Shown here piece after piece: positions 31,946 to 50,894 of a stretch of DNA of 64,000 nucleotides. Each line of letters opens with the position of its first letter. Positions within the stretch are counted from its first letter, which is position 1. A program made the position numbers and the translations under genes. The stretch comes from Plectrocnemia conspersa (lineage: Eukaryota > Arthropoda > Insecta > Trichoptera > Polycentropodidae), in assembly GCA_009617715.1 (NCBI GenBank), contig VTFK01000141.1, forward strand, positions 186,001 through 250,000, given 5' to 3'. Below the pieces are notes generated by a model. It was not told where the DNA came from and ran no database searches. It saw only the letters and a list, made by a program, of their open reading frames with translations.

Positions 31946-34900
31946 CAACGGAAGATTTACAATAAATAAATAATTAATACATGTGATTTCAAAAGACATT
32001 AACACTAGGTTTACGGGTATAAACCGTCCATTTTACGAGTGTTATTAAAAATTGGTGTAGTGACCAGATTTTCAAAACTAAAAATAGTGTTAATATATTT
32101 GCATTGTTCAAATATAAAAAGTCGTAAAAAACCCAGAAAAAATATTATCTAATATAAATTAGAAACCAGTCAGCCTGCCGGGTTCCATAAATCTAGTGTT
32201 AAGTGAAAAATTACTAACTGGCCGTTCTGCACATATTTTTATAATAATCTAATATACATTTTGCAATCTACTTCTTGAAGGAATTATAATTTAATTTTTA
32301 CATAAGTTTATCGAATAGCCAGTTGACATATTTTATGCTCATTACTGGAAAAATGGGGCCTACAGAGAATTTTAAATTTAAACTGATTCCATGACATTGT
32401 ATTTCTATATTCTTCGGACTGTAAAAAAGTCAGTTTGCCAATGTTCTTCTGATTTTTTAGATTGATTGTAGTATGTAATATTAACCTTTGTAATCAATAG
32501 AATAATAATTGTCTCGTTCTTTGTTACAAGTATGCGTTGCTCCATAATCGTATGATTTTAAAATCAGCTTTCAGTGTTTCTGAAAATTTTACCCCAACCC
32601 CTGACAGACTAATTTCCAAACCATTATTAATTTTCAGTTTATCGTGATTGTTTACATTGAATTATAAAATAGTTTTTAGTAAAAAAATGAAAGATTGCAT
32701 ATTAAAAATTGTTTTATTTAAAAAATAATACAAAATAAAGCATGATTCAAGATAGAAAAATGTATGGGGTCTGAATTTTGTTTAGTAAAACGATCGGCGA
32801 AGGCTTCGCCCGACCGTTCGTCAAATACAAATCGCTCCACACGGACAATTCAATGGCACCAAAGTACAAAAAACTCCCCGCATTACAATTTTTAATCCGA
32901 GCAAAACGAACACATCGTTGCTTTTACAGCTCCGCCCGGGAGACGACAGGAAAAAAAAATACAAACTGATAAAACTGTTTGTTACAATACAAAATGGACA
33001 TTCGAGCTCGTTACTTTTTTTGTATTCAGTAATTTCTCATATAAAAGTTTTTTTTCAATGTTTCATCGTTTAAAAAATATCTTTGTACATTTTAATTCTT
33101 AAAACTACATCATCATTTAACAATGTTTTTATATATATATGTATATATTATAGATCGTTCATTCTTCGCGTTCACGCTTAACACGTTCGTTCTTCCTCCA
33201 TGCCAAAATTTTGCAAAGGGGCTTGGATAAACAAAACCATCATCATCTCGAGTGCGACGTTGAACTATTGTTTTTTATAATACATTTCATATACGTTAAA
33301 TTAAGTGGCATGACATTCAAAATTCCACCCCTCGTGCAACAGCTGACATAGACATCTGGCAAAATTTCTCGGGCAGGTACGCAGAGTAACCCAAAAGGCG
33401 CCGAATGGACACGCGTGTCGTATCATCTTCAATATTAATAATAAAAAAAAGACATACGCAGTCCTAAATGATACGCACGCGTACGCAAACGCGCGATATT
33501 AATTATTAAGGTACATATATCTCACGAGAGGCGCCGCTACGGGGACCTCCCGCCTAAAGAATTTTTCAAAAAGACTATTTTCCTCCTAACATATTTATAG
33601 GAAAAGATGATTTGTATGATATCGTGAGACTACCGCAAAATGCATAATAAAAATGAATATAACTTTAAAGATTTAACAGTATAAGGCAATTCAATCAAAA
33701 ACTAAATCTACGTACACAAAATAATGTCATATATATATATATATATAAACCTTTATAATTTTATCAACAAACTTCTTGATGCCTCACTTTACCCAAAACG
33801 ATCTTAAATAATAATAGAATTACAATCCATGACGTGAATGAAAACAAAATAATTTAGATACATTTTTTTATAAAAGCTATTTTTTATTAATACTAGATCC
33901 GAGTTATGTCTATTGTAAAATCCAACAGTCGCATAGCATCTATGACAGAAATTCTTATTGCTTATAGTTATATCACAAAACTGATTAGGTGACGGTTTTA
34001 TAAAAATAAAATACTGATAGCCTCACTACTATCGCTAATAGTGAGTGAGGCGAAAATATGCATACACGAAAAGAAAAATTTATACAAAAAACATTTAGGC
34101 CAATTGTCTTTTTATAACAATTACTACTCCAATAAATCAACCGAAATGGAACTAATGAGAGGAAATGTACACAATGACTAAGACCACTCGTATGGTAAAT
34201 CTTCAGGAATGACTCGACGTAAACCAAAATCACAAACGATGTATTTATATTAAAGCTGGCGTCGCTTGCGCTTCACAAAATCTCAATTCGAACCCTCGAT
34301 GCCGTAAAAATATCACAGAATCGAAGGGCAAGGGGCGCATAAGCTCGGCCCGTCATCCTAACGTGATGATAATGGAATTATGGAATATGATACATTTTTA
34401 TTATATATATATATAAATATATCCAAACGCACGCGATACATCGCCGAAAAACGAACGCGTATATATCGAGATAGCCAAGAACCCTTCATATATATATACA
34501 TATACTTATTTGATGTTAACGATTGAGAGATCTGAACAAAAAAGAAATAATTCTAAATTATGAGCTAAGACTTAAACAAAATGAGAAAAAATAAGTAATG
34601 TGTTTTCATAAAACTGATAATATCAAACCGACAATGACAATAAACCATCACTAAAAATTAGACCATGTCAACGAAAAGTTAAGTTTTAAAAATTCCTGAC
34701 CTTAACGATAATAAATGCATTGAAAGATCCAATCCTGGAAAACAACAAAGTATATATATATATACATATACATATGATAAAAATCAATTTTACCCGTTTC
34801 GGTTTGAAAATTAATTTTTCCATTTATAATTTAGCGAGTTTGCAAAATAAATTATATAGTTTGTTAGGTGCCAAGATCGAACGACATGCACTCGACACAA

Positions 34901-35479
34901 ACACACAGAACAAACGATTGTTATCACAATTTGTTTTTTTTTTTTTGTTCTCGCATACCATATCTGCCGAGCGACATTGCTACGGCAAACGTAAAACGAG
35001 CATACAATCACACATGCATACGTAAAATTATTGAAAAAAGAACAGTAAATGAATCTACAATTTATTACCCACGACAACCGATGAGATTGTGGTAATCTTG
35101 GCTAATGTTAATCAACCTTTCAATCAACAGAACATAGAAAAACAGTGGCATATTATAATTTTAAAAATGACGCTGCCACCAAAAAAATGTTTCAAAACAT
35201 TGAAAATTAAAAATAATTAAAAATACTGAAAGAAAAACAAATCGAATAATTTCAGGTTTGTTTCCGATAACGATCTCCGACATATAAATAATGCTACAAA
35301 TTTTCATATCGAAACTTAATCATAAATTTATATATTTCAAAAACAAATAGTCGGAGTCGTTTAGGTCTTAAAGAAAATCCGACGAGGCGAAGCGTTCTTC
35401 CGAGATGTCGATCCGTCGGCGCCGCGCACGTTATTCTCCAGATCGCCTCGTCGAATATCAACTTTGTTCAAAATAAAAA
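31946..35479. other. Intergenic to Lk6 3' UTR
   Basis: No coding sequence is recognisable. The part next to the Lk6 stop (35479 leftward) is probably 3' UTR. TTTATT (AATAAA on the minus strand) occurs near 35060, 33885 and 32711, but the cleavage site is undetermined. A compact near-palindrome (ggcgaag g cttcgcc) lies at about 32796-32810. Several (TA)n tracts occur. Confidence 0.45.
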
Positions 35480-40517
<5,038 letters not shown>

Positions 40518-40729
40518 GGCGGGGCGGGGGGTTTTTGTGGTGGCGGCGGGCGGAGTCGCTAGCGGCCCACGGGGGCTCGCTCGCCGCTGATGGTTCCAGT
40601 CCGACTGCCGGCCGGCGGGCTCGTCCCTCCCCTCGCCGACGCTCCCCACCACCGCGCAAGTCGGATCGCGCGATATAGCGCTCGACAACCGTTGGCCGCG
40701 TGCGCCGACCTTCGATTATCGACATTCTG

Positions 40730-42355
40730 AGCGATTGATTGCCTACTATGAAGAAAAAACATTATTAATAATAAATACTATGTTTTCGACTAAAGTTACA
40801 TAGTGGTGGTCTTATATGACGGCACAAACTAATGGAGGAGGATGACTTGTGACGTCACAAACCAACAAATTATAAACTTATTTTTATCTGATTTTTTTAC
40901 CAGCATTAAACTTTACAAGCATAAATTACACCATTTTTATTAGTTCATGAAGACAAAAAATAAATCACAGATATGTAATACATGATGTAGGGATTAAAGA
41001 TGAAAAATGCTGCTATATATTTTCTCCAAAAACAGACAAAATAATTTAATATGTTGACTATTAAGCAAACTGAGGGTATTAGGAAAAATGACCTATACAA
41101 AATACAAATAGAAAACAAATCCATTACGTTGCATAACATTTCATGCCTATTAGAACTCCTTGCTTAGATTGATTCATTTATAACGAGTGACATTTACTAA
41201 TTCAAAAATTATGACAAAGAAAACCTTCTTACATATCAGAGCCCGCGAAGAAAAATAGACGATACTAGCACGATAAATTAGTGATAAGCTGACTATAAAT
41301 ACCTGAAAGGCCTTAATATTTAGTGTTTTTAAATTTTTATCGTGTCTGGAAGATCAGAATTAATAATTATTATAATTTTTATAATTTAAAACCATTATTA
41401 CAGATTAGATTTTTCTAATCGTGATGAATAATTAAACTAAAAATCGAGAAAAGTGGTACATAGTAACATATATTGATTGTAAGCTGTAATAATAGTTAAT
41501 AATTAATAAAATATAACTCACTAATTTACATAGGTTGATTGCAGTCTGATGATACATCACTCGTAGATGCTGATTGTGTTCACTGCAGTGTAACGCCTGT
41601 CATGTTATAGAGAAAGGCTAAAAATAATTATTACCTAAAAATGTTTATATGCACGTTTTTCACGAAGTTCAATTAATTCAATACTATAGTTGAGAATTGT
41701 ATTTAAAAATGAACAGCCCATTGGACGTTTTTTAAGTCATACTTGCAAAGAAACGGCAAATTAGGTTTTACATTATTTACGAAAACGTTTCGAAATGCAA
41801 GGGCCATTCTTTTTATAACGATGATAACATGCTTGTAAACTATAAGAAGATGCAATAAAAATCTGTGCAACCCTACCATTAAATTTAATAGATTAAAGTA
41901 GAGTGGACTACTTAATTTTTTCTCGGTAGAGCAATTTCTCTATATTTTTAACATATAAAAAATAAAGTTCATGTTGAAAATTAACTTATAACGGTAATTC
42001 CTGAAACACTCGATTATAAAGAAAATAGTGAAAATGATTCGGTGCGATTGCGGATAATTTTCGCACATAATATTCTATAGAATAACATGCTAGTTTTTTA
42101 CTTAAATATCAGCATTTATATTTAGAGGGTTTTAATTATGAAATTATTGTGAAAAAAGGTTTCAATTCTACTAATGTAGAATTAAAATAATAAGATGTAC
42201 CAAAATAATCTGATTTAGTCTCGTTTTTGGAATATAGTAATTTTTTAAGAATTTTTTTTTTTAAAGTTTTTGCTTACGTAGATGATTGCTTGCAACTCAT
42301 CAGAATCTAAATAAGCTTTCTAAATTGTGTTTGTGTAGCATCTTAATATTAATTA
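40730..42355. other. Intergenic upstream of Lk6
   Basis: AT-rich with no recognisable gene. The only identifiable piece is the SINE-like repeat body at 41400-41615. Confidence 0.5.
41400..41615 (+). repeat. SINE-like repeat body, second copy
   Basis: Shares with 31750-31945 the phrases attaaa.taaaaat.., acata.attgattgtaagctg, taataatag, cagtctg and the terminal taacgcctgtcat. The tRNA-like head is not recognisable here, so it is a 5'-truncated copy. Confidence 0.55.
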
Positions 42356-42560
42356 GCCCTTTCACCGTGGATAGCTTCTATAGAAGTCATAAGAAAATCG
42401 CCAGTACTCATTGGGTAACTAAAGGTGCCATAAGATTTTGAGCCTAATAATATGATTATTTAATATAATTTAAGGCTGCAAATCAATTTAATTTATTAAA
42501 ACATTATATTTTTTAAAATATATCATGAATATGTAAAAATATCAACCGTGGTGAAAGGGC
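42356..42560. mobile_element. 205-bp MITE with GCCCTTTCACC inverted ends
   Basis: The left end GCCCTTTCACCGTGG and right end CCGTGGTGAAAGGGC are inverted repeats (11 exact bases, more with gaps). TA flanks both ends (42354-42355 and 42561-42562), or equally TTAG/CTAA. This suggests a Tc1/mariner-like or piggyBac-like non-autonomous element. No coding capacity. Confidence 0.72.
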
Positions 42561-43639
42561 TAACTACCAAGTATTGATATTTTTTATAACTAAAAATTAA
42601 ATAGTGTACAATTATTTTATATATAATATATATCAGTTTGTGTCAGATTAGCGTGTAATGCTTTGAAAGTGTTTGGTTTATTTTAATAACTTACAAATCA
42701 TTAAAAAATATGCTTAGTAAGAAATCAACTGTAATATAATAAATTATATTATTAAAGTATGTTTTTATATTCAGTTTATGTATAGCTATATTAGCTAAAT
42801 AAATTAATGAAATAAAATAAATAAATAATAATTTATGTGGCATGTCTCATACCCTTAATACTTACATCAATTAAATATTGTCCAAAGCCAAGAATCAATT
42901 CTTGTTATTATTTGAATTTCAAATTTAACATGTCCACAGAAAAATGAACTATGATAATTTATTGCTGTCTTTAATTTGTGATCAAAACGGTGTATTTATT
43001 TTCAATTATTTAATAACAATAGATTGCCCAGATCTATTAAAACTTATTAATTTTAATTTAACCATTTATTTTACTAAGCATTCCGATTTTTTATTACAAA
43101 ATTGCTTAAATATCTTATTTTCAGAATTCAACTAGATAAGTTACATATTGTTGATAATGAATATCTTAATTTTGCTGGGTTTCTTATAAATTTTAATTGT
43201 ACTAGATTACATTAGCTATTTATCACTTGTAATTCAATCATAGTCATTTAATTTTTATTTGTAACCAATTGCTTTGTTTTATACATAAATTTATATTTCT
43301 AACTAAATTCTCTGTACTCGCTAAATAAAATAAATAAATATTGATAAAGCCAGGTATAAATGTATTATCACTGCTATAATTTGTTTTGAAAACAAACTTC
43401 GGCTTAAGGCAATAGATATGTTTATGCTTATCTTTAAGTTTTATCCGATACGAAGAATATATCTGTAACATCTATTGACACTATTTTTTTCATTGTTTTG
43501 AAAATAATAAGCATTGTTTTGAAAATCATTAAAATTGATCTAAACGATATATTGACATTTCTGATTGTGTACAAATAATGATCAAATGAGCGACAATTTG
43601 TGTTCAATTCGCCACGTGGAAGTTAGTGTGACTATTTTT

Positions 43640-44100
43640 AGCGATTGTTTGTGATATCCCGGGCGCGCACTCGAGACCGACGGTCGCCGACCGCCTCGAC
43701 GCTCCCCACTGCCGGTTGTCCGCCGCCGGCTTCAACAAAAACGAAAAACATACGAGGAAGCGATAAAAACACACATTGCGTGTATTTCGACCTCGATGTC
43801 TTTCGATTTTTGGCGATCGAACAACCGAAAATCTTGGTAGCCTTTTTTATGTTAGCATAGAAGTCGAACGTTCGCGCTGAAAAGAGCAAACTTTCGCGAG
43901 CTGAAAAGAAGCGTCGGTCTTGTTTTGTGCAAACCGGCAGCGGGGCTTCGTGCGCACGCGTCGAATGCGATCGATCGACAAAGCGGCAACGCCGCGTTGT
44001 TTACGTCCGCGCTTAGCGGTCGCTCGGCCCAATTGTGCTCTGCCGACGCGAACGGGTTGCACAATTGCACCGGCGCATGCGCATGCGCCCCTAATATTTT
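43640..44100. promoter_or_regulatory. Orphan CpG island with NRF1/Ewg-type motif
   Basis: CpG-rich in two blocks (43640-43735 and 43860-44095). It contains overlapping GCGCATGCGC palindromes at about 44073-44088, the binding sequence of the NRF1/Erect-wing family. No protein domain is visible; open frames on both strands are compositional. It may be a distal alternative promoter of Lk6 (3.1-3.6 kb upstream) or the promoter of an unseen transcript. Confidence 0.45.
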
Positions 44101-47100
44101 TCACAGAAAAATAAACAAACAACCCCTCTTCTTTTTTAATTTAAATTAATTTTGAAGTTTTTGAGATGCACTGTACGTAACACACAAAACAGACGCTAAC
44201 TGAAATCAGGAGCGCATGATGAACAGCTGATCGAGTTTGCCTTTGAAATATAGAGCAGTGATACTCAGCTTCCTTGTTTAACGAGCCGGTATGTTGTTCA
44301 CTCTTACATAGATAACGGTGTAAATAAGTATTGATAAGCCGATTTTATATAATCTAAATAAACGATATCGGGGGTAAATAAATAAATGCTACTTCATGTT
44401 TTAAAGTATTCAGTCACGCAGCGTGAAATTTTTGCTTAGTATTATAAAATTACAATTTTACAATGAAAATATACAAGGTAGTGGGGAAGTGGGGAACACA
44501 TTCCTCCCCGGACGAAGAGTAGGATCTAATATCTCATTAAAGTTTTATTGTATACCAAATTGAACAGCAGCGATCATTTCAATTCGCTCATACTAAGTAA
44601 TATCAAATAATAAAGCCTTGAAGATGAAAATGATCGTGGGCGTCCTTCTTTAGTTGAAAACGACCATGGTTGCCAAGAGAAAAAAATTAAAAATACATAT
44701 ATCGATTGATCGCCCTAATTTCGAATACAATTTTCGAATTTTTTTCACTTTATAAAATATGATCCGGGTCCCGGTTTATTTACATAGGCATTCCCCCCCT
44801 CCTCTCATCGGGCCTGGGAACGACCAACTAGAGGAGATAATACAAAATATATGGACAACTTAAAACAGATAGGCAAAAAAAAATATTCGACAAATGGGTG
44901 CCTCATGAACTGAATAAAAACTGATAAAGTCGCCGTTACGATTAAAATATCTGAGTATTTAAAGTCACTTAATTAAAATGAATCAGAAATATTTTCTAAA
45001 CTTTTGAAGTAAAATGTTTAGGGCATAATATTTACTTGGCAATCAATTCAATGAATAATTCAGGCAGCTGCCTATTTTATTCATATTTATCCTTAAACAA
45101 TGTTTGCATCCGAGCAACTAGCTCCTTAAGCGGCCCTTGCAATATTTGTTCAATAATAAATTTATAGACATAATTTTGAATGTCTAATCTTACACATATT
45201 TTGCAGTAACTACTACTGAAAGTATTATAAACTGGAGAATTTGGCAACCTCACTTTTAACGAGAACTGTGCATATGCGAGAGAGTTAAAAATATTGACTT
45301 AAAAACACTCTGATTGCGATAGATAGAGCCTTCACAAAGGTTGTCAACTCACTCAACGAGCATTTTCGAAATCAAAACGCGCGTGAGAAGATGCGTTGCG
45401 CAATTAAGGTTTGTTAATAAATTAGAAGCCATACAAATTCAAAAGTTCAAAAAATTGTACAAAAATGTTAAATTAGGATGAGAAAGTGATATTATACGAA
45501 CCAATGCAAAGTTATTACAAAAAAAATTTAAACATATATGCAAGATAAAAATGCACCTCTGTCAAAGAAAGTAGTAATTTGTGAAAAAATATATTGAAAA
45601 TTAACAATAAAAATATATTGAAAGTATTTTCTTTCAGCAAAATAGCTGCTTATCAATATTTTTTTCTTCAGAAGATGCTAGTTTGAAGTAAAGTGCACAA
45701 AAATAAAAAAATGAGGGGTGGGGGTTCAACTTGACTGTTAAAAAAGAATCATGACTTTGAAATATATTATATTACATAGATAGAGATGAGTAATTTTTAT
45801 TTGTAATTATTTAATTTTCACGGCGAAAAGTGTGTCACATATTGGCACGCTTAAATGAAACAAAACACATTTTTTTTGCCACAGCCAATGAAATCCTTGT
45901 ATTATTATTTAATTAAAAATGAGTTGAGCATAAAGTTGATCGTTGGCGTTCCACGTCGCCGTTTATCTACGACGGCATGACCATTTGCGTCATCGCCGGG
46001 TAGCACCTGACGAGCGAAACGTTGTCCAAAACTCTGTTATTTTCCTCTGTTTTTTTAATTCCAAAATAGCGTTTTCGTTCTGCACGAAATTGTTTTATGC
46101 GCAAATCTAAATGCGTGTCAACGCGGCGTGCGTTTGTTTTTGATCGTTCAACTCGACGATAGTATTACTTTCAAGGCTACACACTATCGCGCAGCGACGT
46201 ATTGTAAACTCCGCGGGGGTGTGCGCTTTTATAGGCGAATAATTTTTTACACATGGCAACATTGACATACAAAAGCGATTCAATTCCAGATTTGACTAGA
46301 GCGAGCTTAAAAAAACGGCCATAAAAGCGTTTTTTGCGTCCAAAGTCGATAAAAGCGCCTAATAGCGCACCTCTCCGAATTACGTACTGCGCACAATTTC
46401 GCGCACCGCTAGCGATTGTTAGATCATGGGTGTTTACAAATAGTTTTATATCGAAACGTTGCAATATTTACTATCTTTTTAAACGTGCATTTGCATATAA
46501 ATGATAGGATTATCGAACGAAGGTAAATGACTTTGCCCAGTGTCGATACAGCGCTATGTATTTAATTTTATGCGACGATTCGTCTGACTGCTTAGCATTT
46601 TTACATTATTACTACTATATACTAAAGAAGAAATCGTAAAAAATAGCTAAATTAGAGTGTCAACTCGGTCGCCATCGGTAACCATCTGAAACAACATTTA
46701 AGTAGTACAGTGATGAAAAAAACTTGTTTGCATAGAGCGACGGCGATCACGCCACTAGTGATATTGTGTTAAATTATGCCGTTATTATTATAAAAATGGG
46801 ATTTACGATTAAGAAAACAATAACTGAGAGTACAGTCAATAGTGAAAGTCAAATATGTATTATTTATTGTTGCATGCGCGTGTATTTCAACGACAATAAA
46901 TAAACCAGCAGACAATATTAAAAACAATAGGAACTCTAAATGTGGTTCTGTTACAGGGGGGGGCTGCATTAATTTAAAACACGTGTATTTCTATTTAAAT
47001 TGTTTTTCGAAGCAACGACGCTTATCGAACGATAGATATCGGCGATTAAACGTCATTGGAGATATTTTATTATTTTACCAATCAAACATCGAACGTAATA

Positions 47101-47174
47101 AACACTAACTTTCGATATATTGTTAGGAAAATATGTTTTGTTTCTCTGGCTGGTTTCTAATTTCTCCTCGCTAC

Positions 47175-47294
47175 ATATTACAAAGGTCAACATTTGTTTT
47201 TTTTGGGAGTCCTTAAAATATTTAATGTTCCCATTATCGAACGGTCACACCGTATTTATTTACACAAAACGTTCGCGTTTATTTCGGGTGGTAG
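47175..47294 (+). repeat. Dispersed repeat, copy A
   Basis: Shares with 49095-49215, in order: acatattaca, gtcaacatttgttttttt, ggagtcctt.aatat, aatgttcc, ccgtatttatttacaca, aaacgttcgc and ggtag. About 80% alike by eye. Right after ggtag, copy A runs into a transposon-like end CAGGGCCGGCTCTAGC at 47295, which copy B lacks. Confidence 0.6.
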
Positions 47295-47360
47295 CAGGGC
47301 CGGCTCTAGCTTATTGAGCGCCCCAGCAAAGGCTAAGTTGCGCCCCCCCTCCACATATTA
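47295..47360 (+). repeat. Transposon end CAGGGCCGGCTCTAG
   Basis: CAGGGCCGGCTCTAGC followed by gcgcccc..gcgcccccc is a terminal sequence type common in hAT-like non-autonomous elements. The other end could not be located. Confidence 0.4.
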
Positions 47361-47591
47361 TCAACACTTGATATTTAAAACGTGAGCTGACATACATTTA
47401 AATATATAACAGTATACCAGTAGTACTTTATCATTAATTATCTTTCGTAAATCATTTTAAAATTTGTACTAATTTAATTTATCTACAAGCATTTTAAAAT
47501 TTATGGTAAATAAAAATAGCTACATAGTATTTGCTTATTAAATTATAAATATTTAATAAATTTACGCATTAAAGACAAAAAAAATAGTTGC

Positions 47592-47710
47592 CAGGCGCGA
47601 TCGGTGAGATATTTTTGTGAGTGTGCAATTGCACGCTTTTATCTCTCACTCACTCTCGTCACTTAACACGCGAGCGAGCGAAAGGGAAAATATCTCACCA
47701 ACCAGACCTG
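47592..47710. repeat. Hairpin MITE with GGTGAGATATTTT arms
   Basis: The left arm CAGGCGCGATCGGTGAGATA.. and right arm (inverse CAGGTCTGGTTGGTGAGATA..) pair with a few mismatches over 24 bp. The loop has ctctcactcactctc and cgagcgagcg phrases. No clear target duplication. Confidence 0.6.
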
Positions 47711-48712
47711 ATCAACGCTGAAAAACATTTGAGATAACAACCGTATTGTAACCACAGAACAAATAATATAATAGTAGCTAACCAAAGTGTGAACAGAAGA
47801 GCGACTAGATGCAAAGAGTAAAATATATGGATACTATGCCAACATTAAAAATATACCTTCAAATTCCAGTGCAATCCCTTTTTAATGAATGTAAAATTAT
47901 TATCTATATATTCTGAGATACAAGCAAATTTGTTTTAAAAAATAGACTTGACATTCAAATAAAGTCTTGACATACGAGCAAAAAAAAGTATTGCATAACT
48001 TTATCATTAATTTAGGTAGTATGTATTACCATTACAATTGCGATTAATCCATTTCAATTTCCCCTTTAAAATGGATTAATGACATTTCATTTCATTTCAA
48101 TGGGGAGAATTGATTTGACATTACGAGTAATTTGAGTAACGTATTCCGTCACGGAACAAATTAAGTCAATGCACCACTGTATATACATATGTATATGTAT
48201 ATATTTAAAAAAAAGTTATTAGAATATATTTTGTTATTTAAAACAATAATATTTTTTTTTAGAACCCAGTGTAATTGACATGTTGTCAAAAATAATTTAT
48301 AAGTAAGTTAAGATAAGAAAGTAGGTGTATTGTAGCATTTATAAGTTAATTTTTTTTTTCAAATATCATCCGCTAGTTCTACAAAATAATTTTGAGTGTT
48401 CTCCGATTCTTAGTGGTCTCTGATTGTGTGCACGCGGTTGCATGTTCACTCACAAAGCAATTTTAGATTTTTTAGCAAAATTGTTTGAACATTTTTGAAG
48501 GAAGTGTTCCGTCTTTATTTTAATTTAAATATTTACACGCCTAGAAAAGAAGTAAAAACACAATGTGTGACTTTTTAAATAAAAAAAACATTACAGCGGA
48601 AACTGTATCAACATCAACTGGCGCTCCTTTAGACTATTCATTAATTTGTTTGATTATAACCTGAGGAAGAAATACACGTGAGAGCAGGAATTTCTTTATT
48701 GTTGAGCCGATA

Positions 48713-48790
48713 CATTACTGTGATGTACACCGTGGGTACATGCCATCATAATATGTGAATTCCTCTATAAATATTTTGAATAAAATCTTA
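48713..48790 (+). repeat. Dispersed repeat, inverse copy of 8525-8592
   Basis: Reads ttactgtgatgtacaccg, gtacatg, atcataatatgtg, tctataaatat and gaataa.atctta, collinear with the minus strand at 8.5 kb. A family with at least two copies in this window. Confidence 0.55.
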
Positions 48791-49094
48791 CTAAAAACGA
48801 TATACATACATATGAAATTAGATAATTACAATTTATAAGTCAAACAAATTTGGTATTAATTAACCAATACAGTCAAACTAATACAGAAGTAAGTTTTCAA
48901 TATTGTTTAAATAAATATTTTATACGTCTAAATTCTGCATTTATACAAAATAATAATACAATATAAGACTGTTTAATTTGAGATGTTATTAACATTATTC
49001 TGATTTAAAATATGTACATATATGTTCATAAATTCGTAGTTAAACACCTGGTCTAAATTGCGACAAATATAAATCGCATAAAGGAATCTCGTGG

Positions 49095-49215
49095 GGTTCA
49101 TCAGCATATTACATAGTCAACATTTGTTTTTTGGAGTCCTTGAATATCAAATGTTCCGACCATCGAATAGACGTACCGTATTTATTTACACAAAACGTTC
49201 GCATATATTTTGGGC
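49095..49215 (+). repeat. Dispersed repeat, copy B
   Basis: Diverged copy of 47175-47294; continues past ggtag into catgtgatacgacatacg with no transposon end, so it may show the state before insertion in copy A. This is inference. Confidence 0.6.
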
Positions 49216-50894
49216 GGTAGCATGTGATACGACATACGACGCATTAATATTTGTACGCGAGAATAATATATAAATTTTACAAGCAAGAGTTAAAAAAATG
49301 ATATTGTATGTACGGCAATATTTTTTAAAACTATATGGCCGTAACATTACGTATTATGACTAATCGCATAAAATTCTAAGCCTATTAGCAAATTGACCGT
49401 AGAGCGTGTGGTAAACGCGTTTATCTCACTTGTGTGATTTTTTTCGCACTAACTGCGCATATATTATTTTGGAAGAGATTCAAAACAACTCGAAATAAAA
49501 CTTGGATATTACGACGCAACAATATCGACAAATACATCATTTTGGGAATGACAAATCAGACATTAGCGCTAATTCAATTTATCATAATCGAAGTAGTCGC
49601 TAAATGATGTTCATTTAATGATTCATCAGCCCATATTTCAGCTGAATAAACTGTCTTTAAAAATATTTTCAAACAACAATAAGTCGACCTTGTTTAAAAA
49701 ATAGAAATAATTGATGTATCATTTCTAGCATATTTTTGCCAATGTATATTCAATAGAGTTGTTTGACTTTAATAAATATGTACTACCAAATTGCGATGAG
49801 TATTAGTAATCGTCTGACATTGGCATCGTTTGCCTTGATATAATCGACACTATTGAAACATTAAATAAATAAAAACATTGTTTATATTATACAATAAAAA
49901 AAGTTATCTAATCTTATCTTATGTTTTGTTTGAAGAAGTAATAAAATTGTATTATGATAAATTAACAATGTTATTATATTTTTTGTTTATGAAAGGTGGC
50001 GTGTTCGCGACACGACTTTTTTATTATCGAATAGCGCGCAATGGCAACATTGCATAGGCGCCAAAATTTTTTTTTTAAACGAGCGTTCGAAGCGTTGATT
50101 TCGTGCTCGGTTATTGTCGCTTAGTCAACAAGCATTGACAAGACTATCGCTAACATGCAATGTAGCTGCATTTGTAATTTGAGTTATGTCAGCGACCGGA
50201 CTAGTCGATAGCGCCATTACAATGTTGTTTTTATTATTTTAGCACTGTAATACGTGCTCAAATCTCGCATATATAACTTGATATTCCAACATAATAAAGC
50301 TCAAATACGCATCAAAAATCGTTGTAACGCTAGTTCTTAGGTTAGGGTGTAACCAGGTGCGTCGCGACGCTAAAAGGCGACTTTCGCTGACATTGAAAAG
50401 CAAAGGGCGGCAAGAGGGTGGTTAAAAATGCAACCCCCTTTTTATCGCTCGTGGCTTTTGATGGATCTAGTTGTTCGTTTTTTACCCACCCCTTAATTTA
50501 TATTGCTCTATCGATTTTCTCTTGTGCGTTCCGGGCTGTGACCATTATACATATATTATACTAAACTTATCTTCTCATTCGCTTATAGAAATCCATATAA
50601 AAGCAAACAATATATAGTAACAATAATAAATAACGTTTAGTTTGTATTTCAATATTCAATGTTAAATATTAAGACAAAAAATCATCCAAATGTAACAGTT
50701 GATTCTCCGTTTGAATATTTTTCGTGGATTAAAAAAACAGTTGAATTATTAAATACTTTTAGAATAGATTCTGAATACGTATAATAAATAGTGCTTGTTT
50801 TTGCTTCAGTTTTTCATACATAAAGCGATATTCAAGGTTAGTAATATATTTTTTTAATTATACAAATTTTTGTATTGCAATGAATATAATAGAG

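Larger units (their letters stand above)
44101..50894. other. Intergenic, repeat relics, no host gene seen
   Basis: Mostly AT-rich. Two moderately CpG-rich patches (about 45940-46420 and 49990-50400) share short phrases such as atggcaacattg but encode nothing recognisable. The 95-codon minus-strand frame at 46177-46464 has no known family and no exon signals. Repeats are listed separately. Confidence 0.45.

Noticed and set aside
46177..46464. 95-codon minus-strand frame in a slightly CpG-rich patch
   Set aside because: No domain, no start context and no neighbouring exons; kept only as part of the intergenic description.
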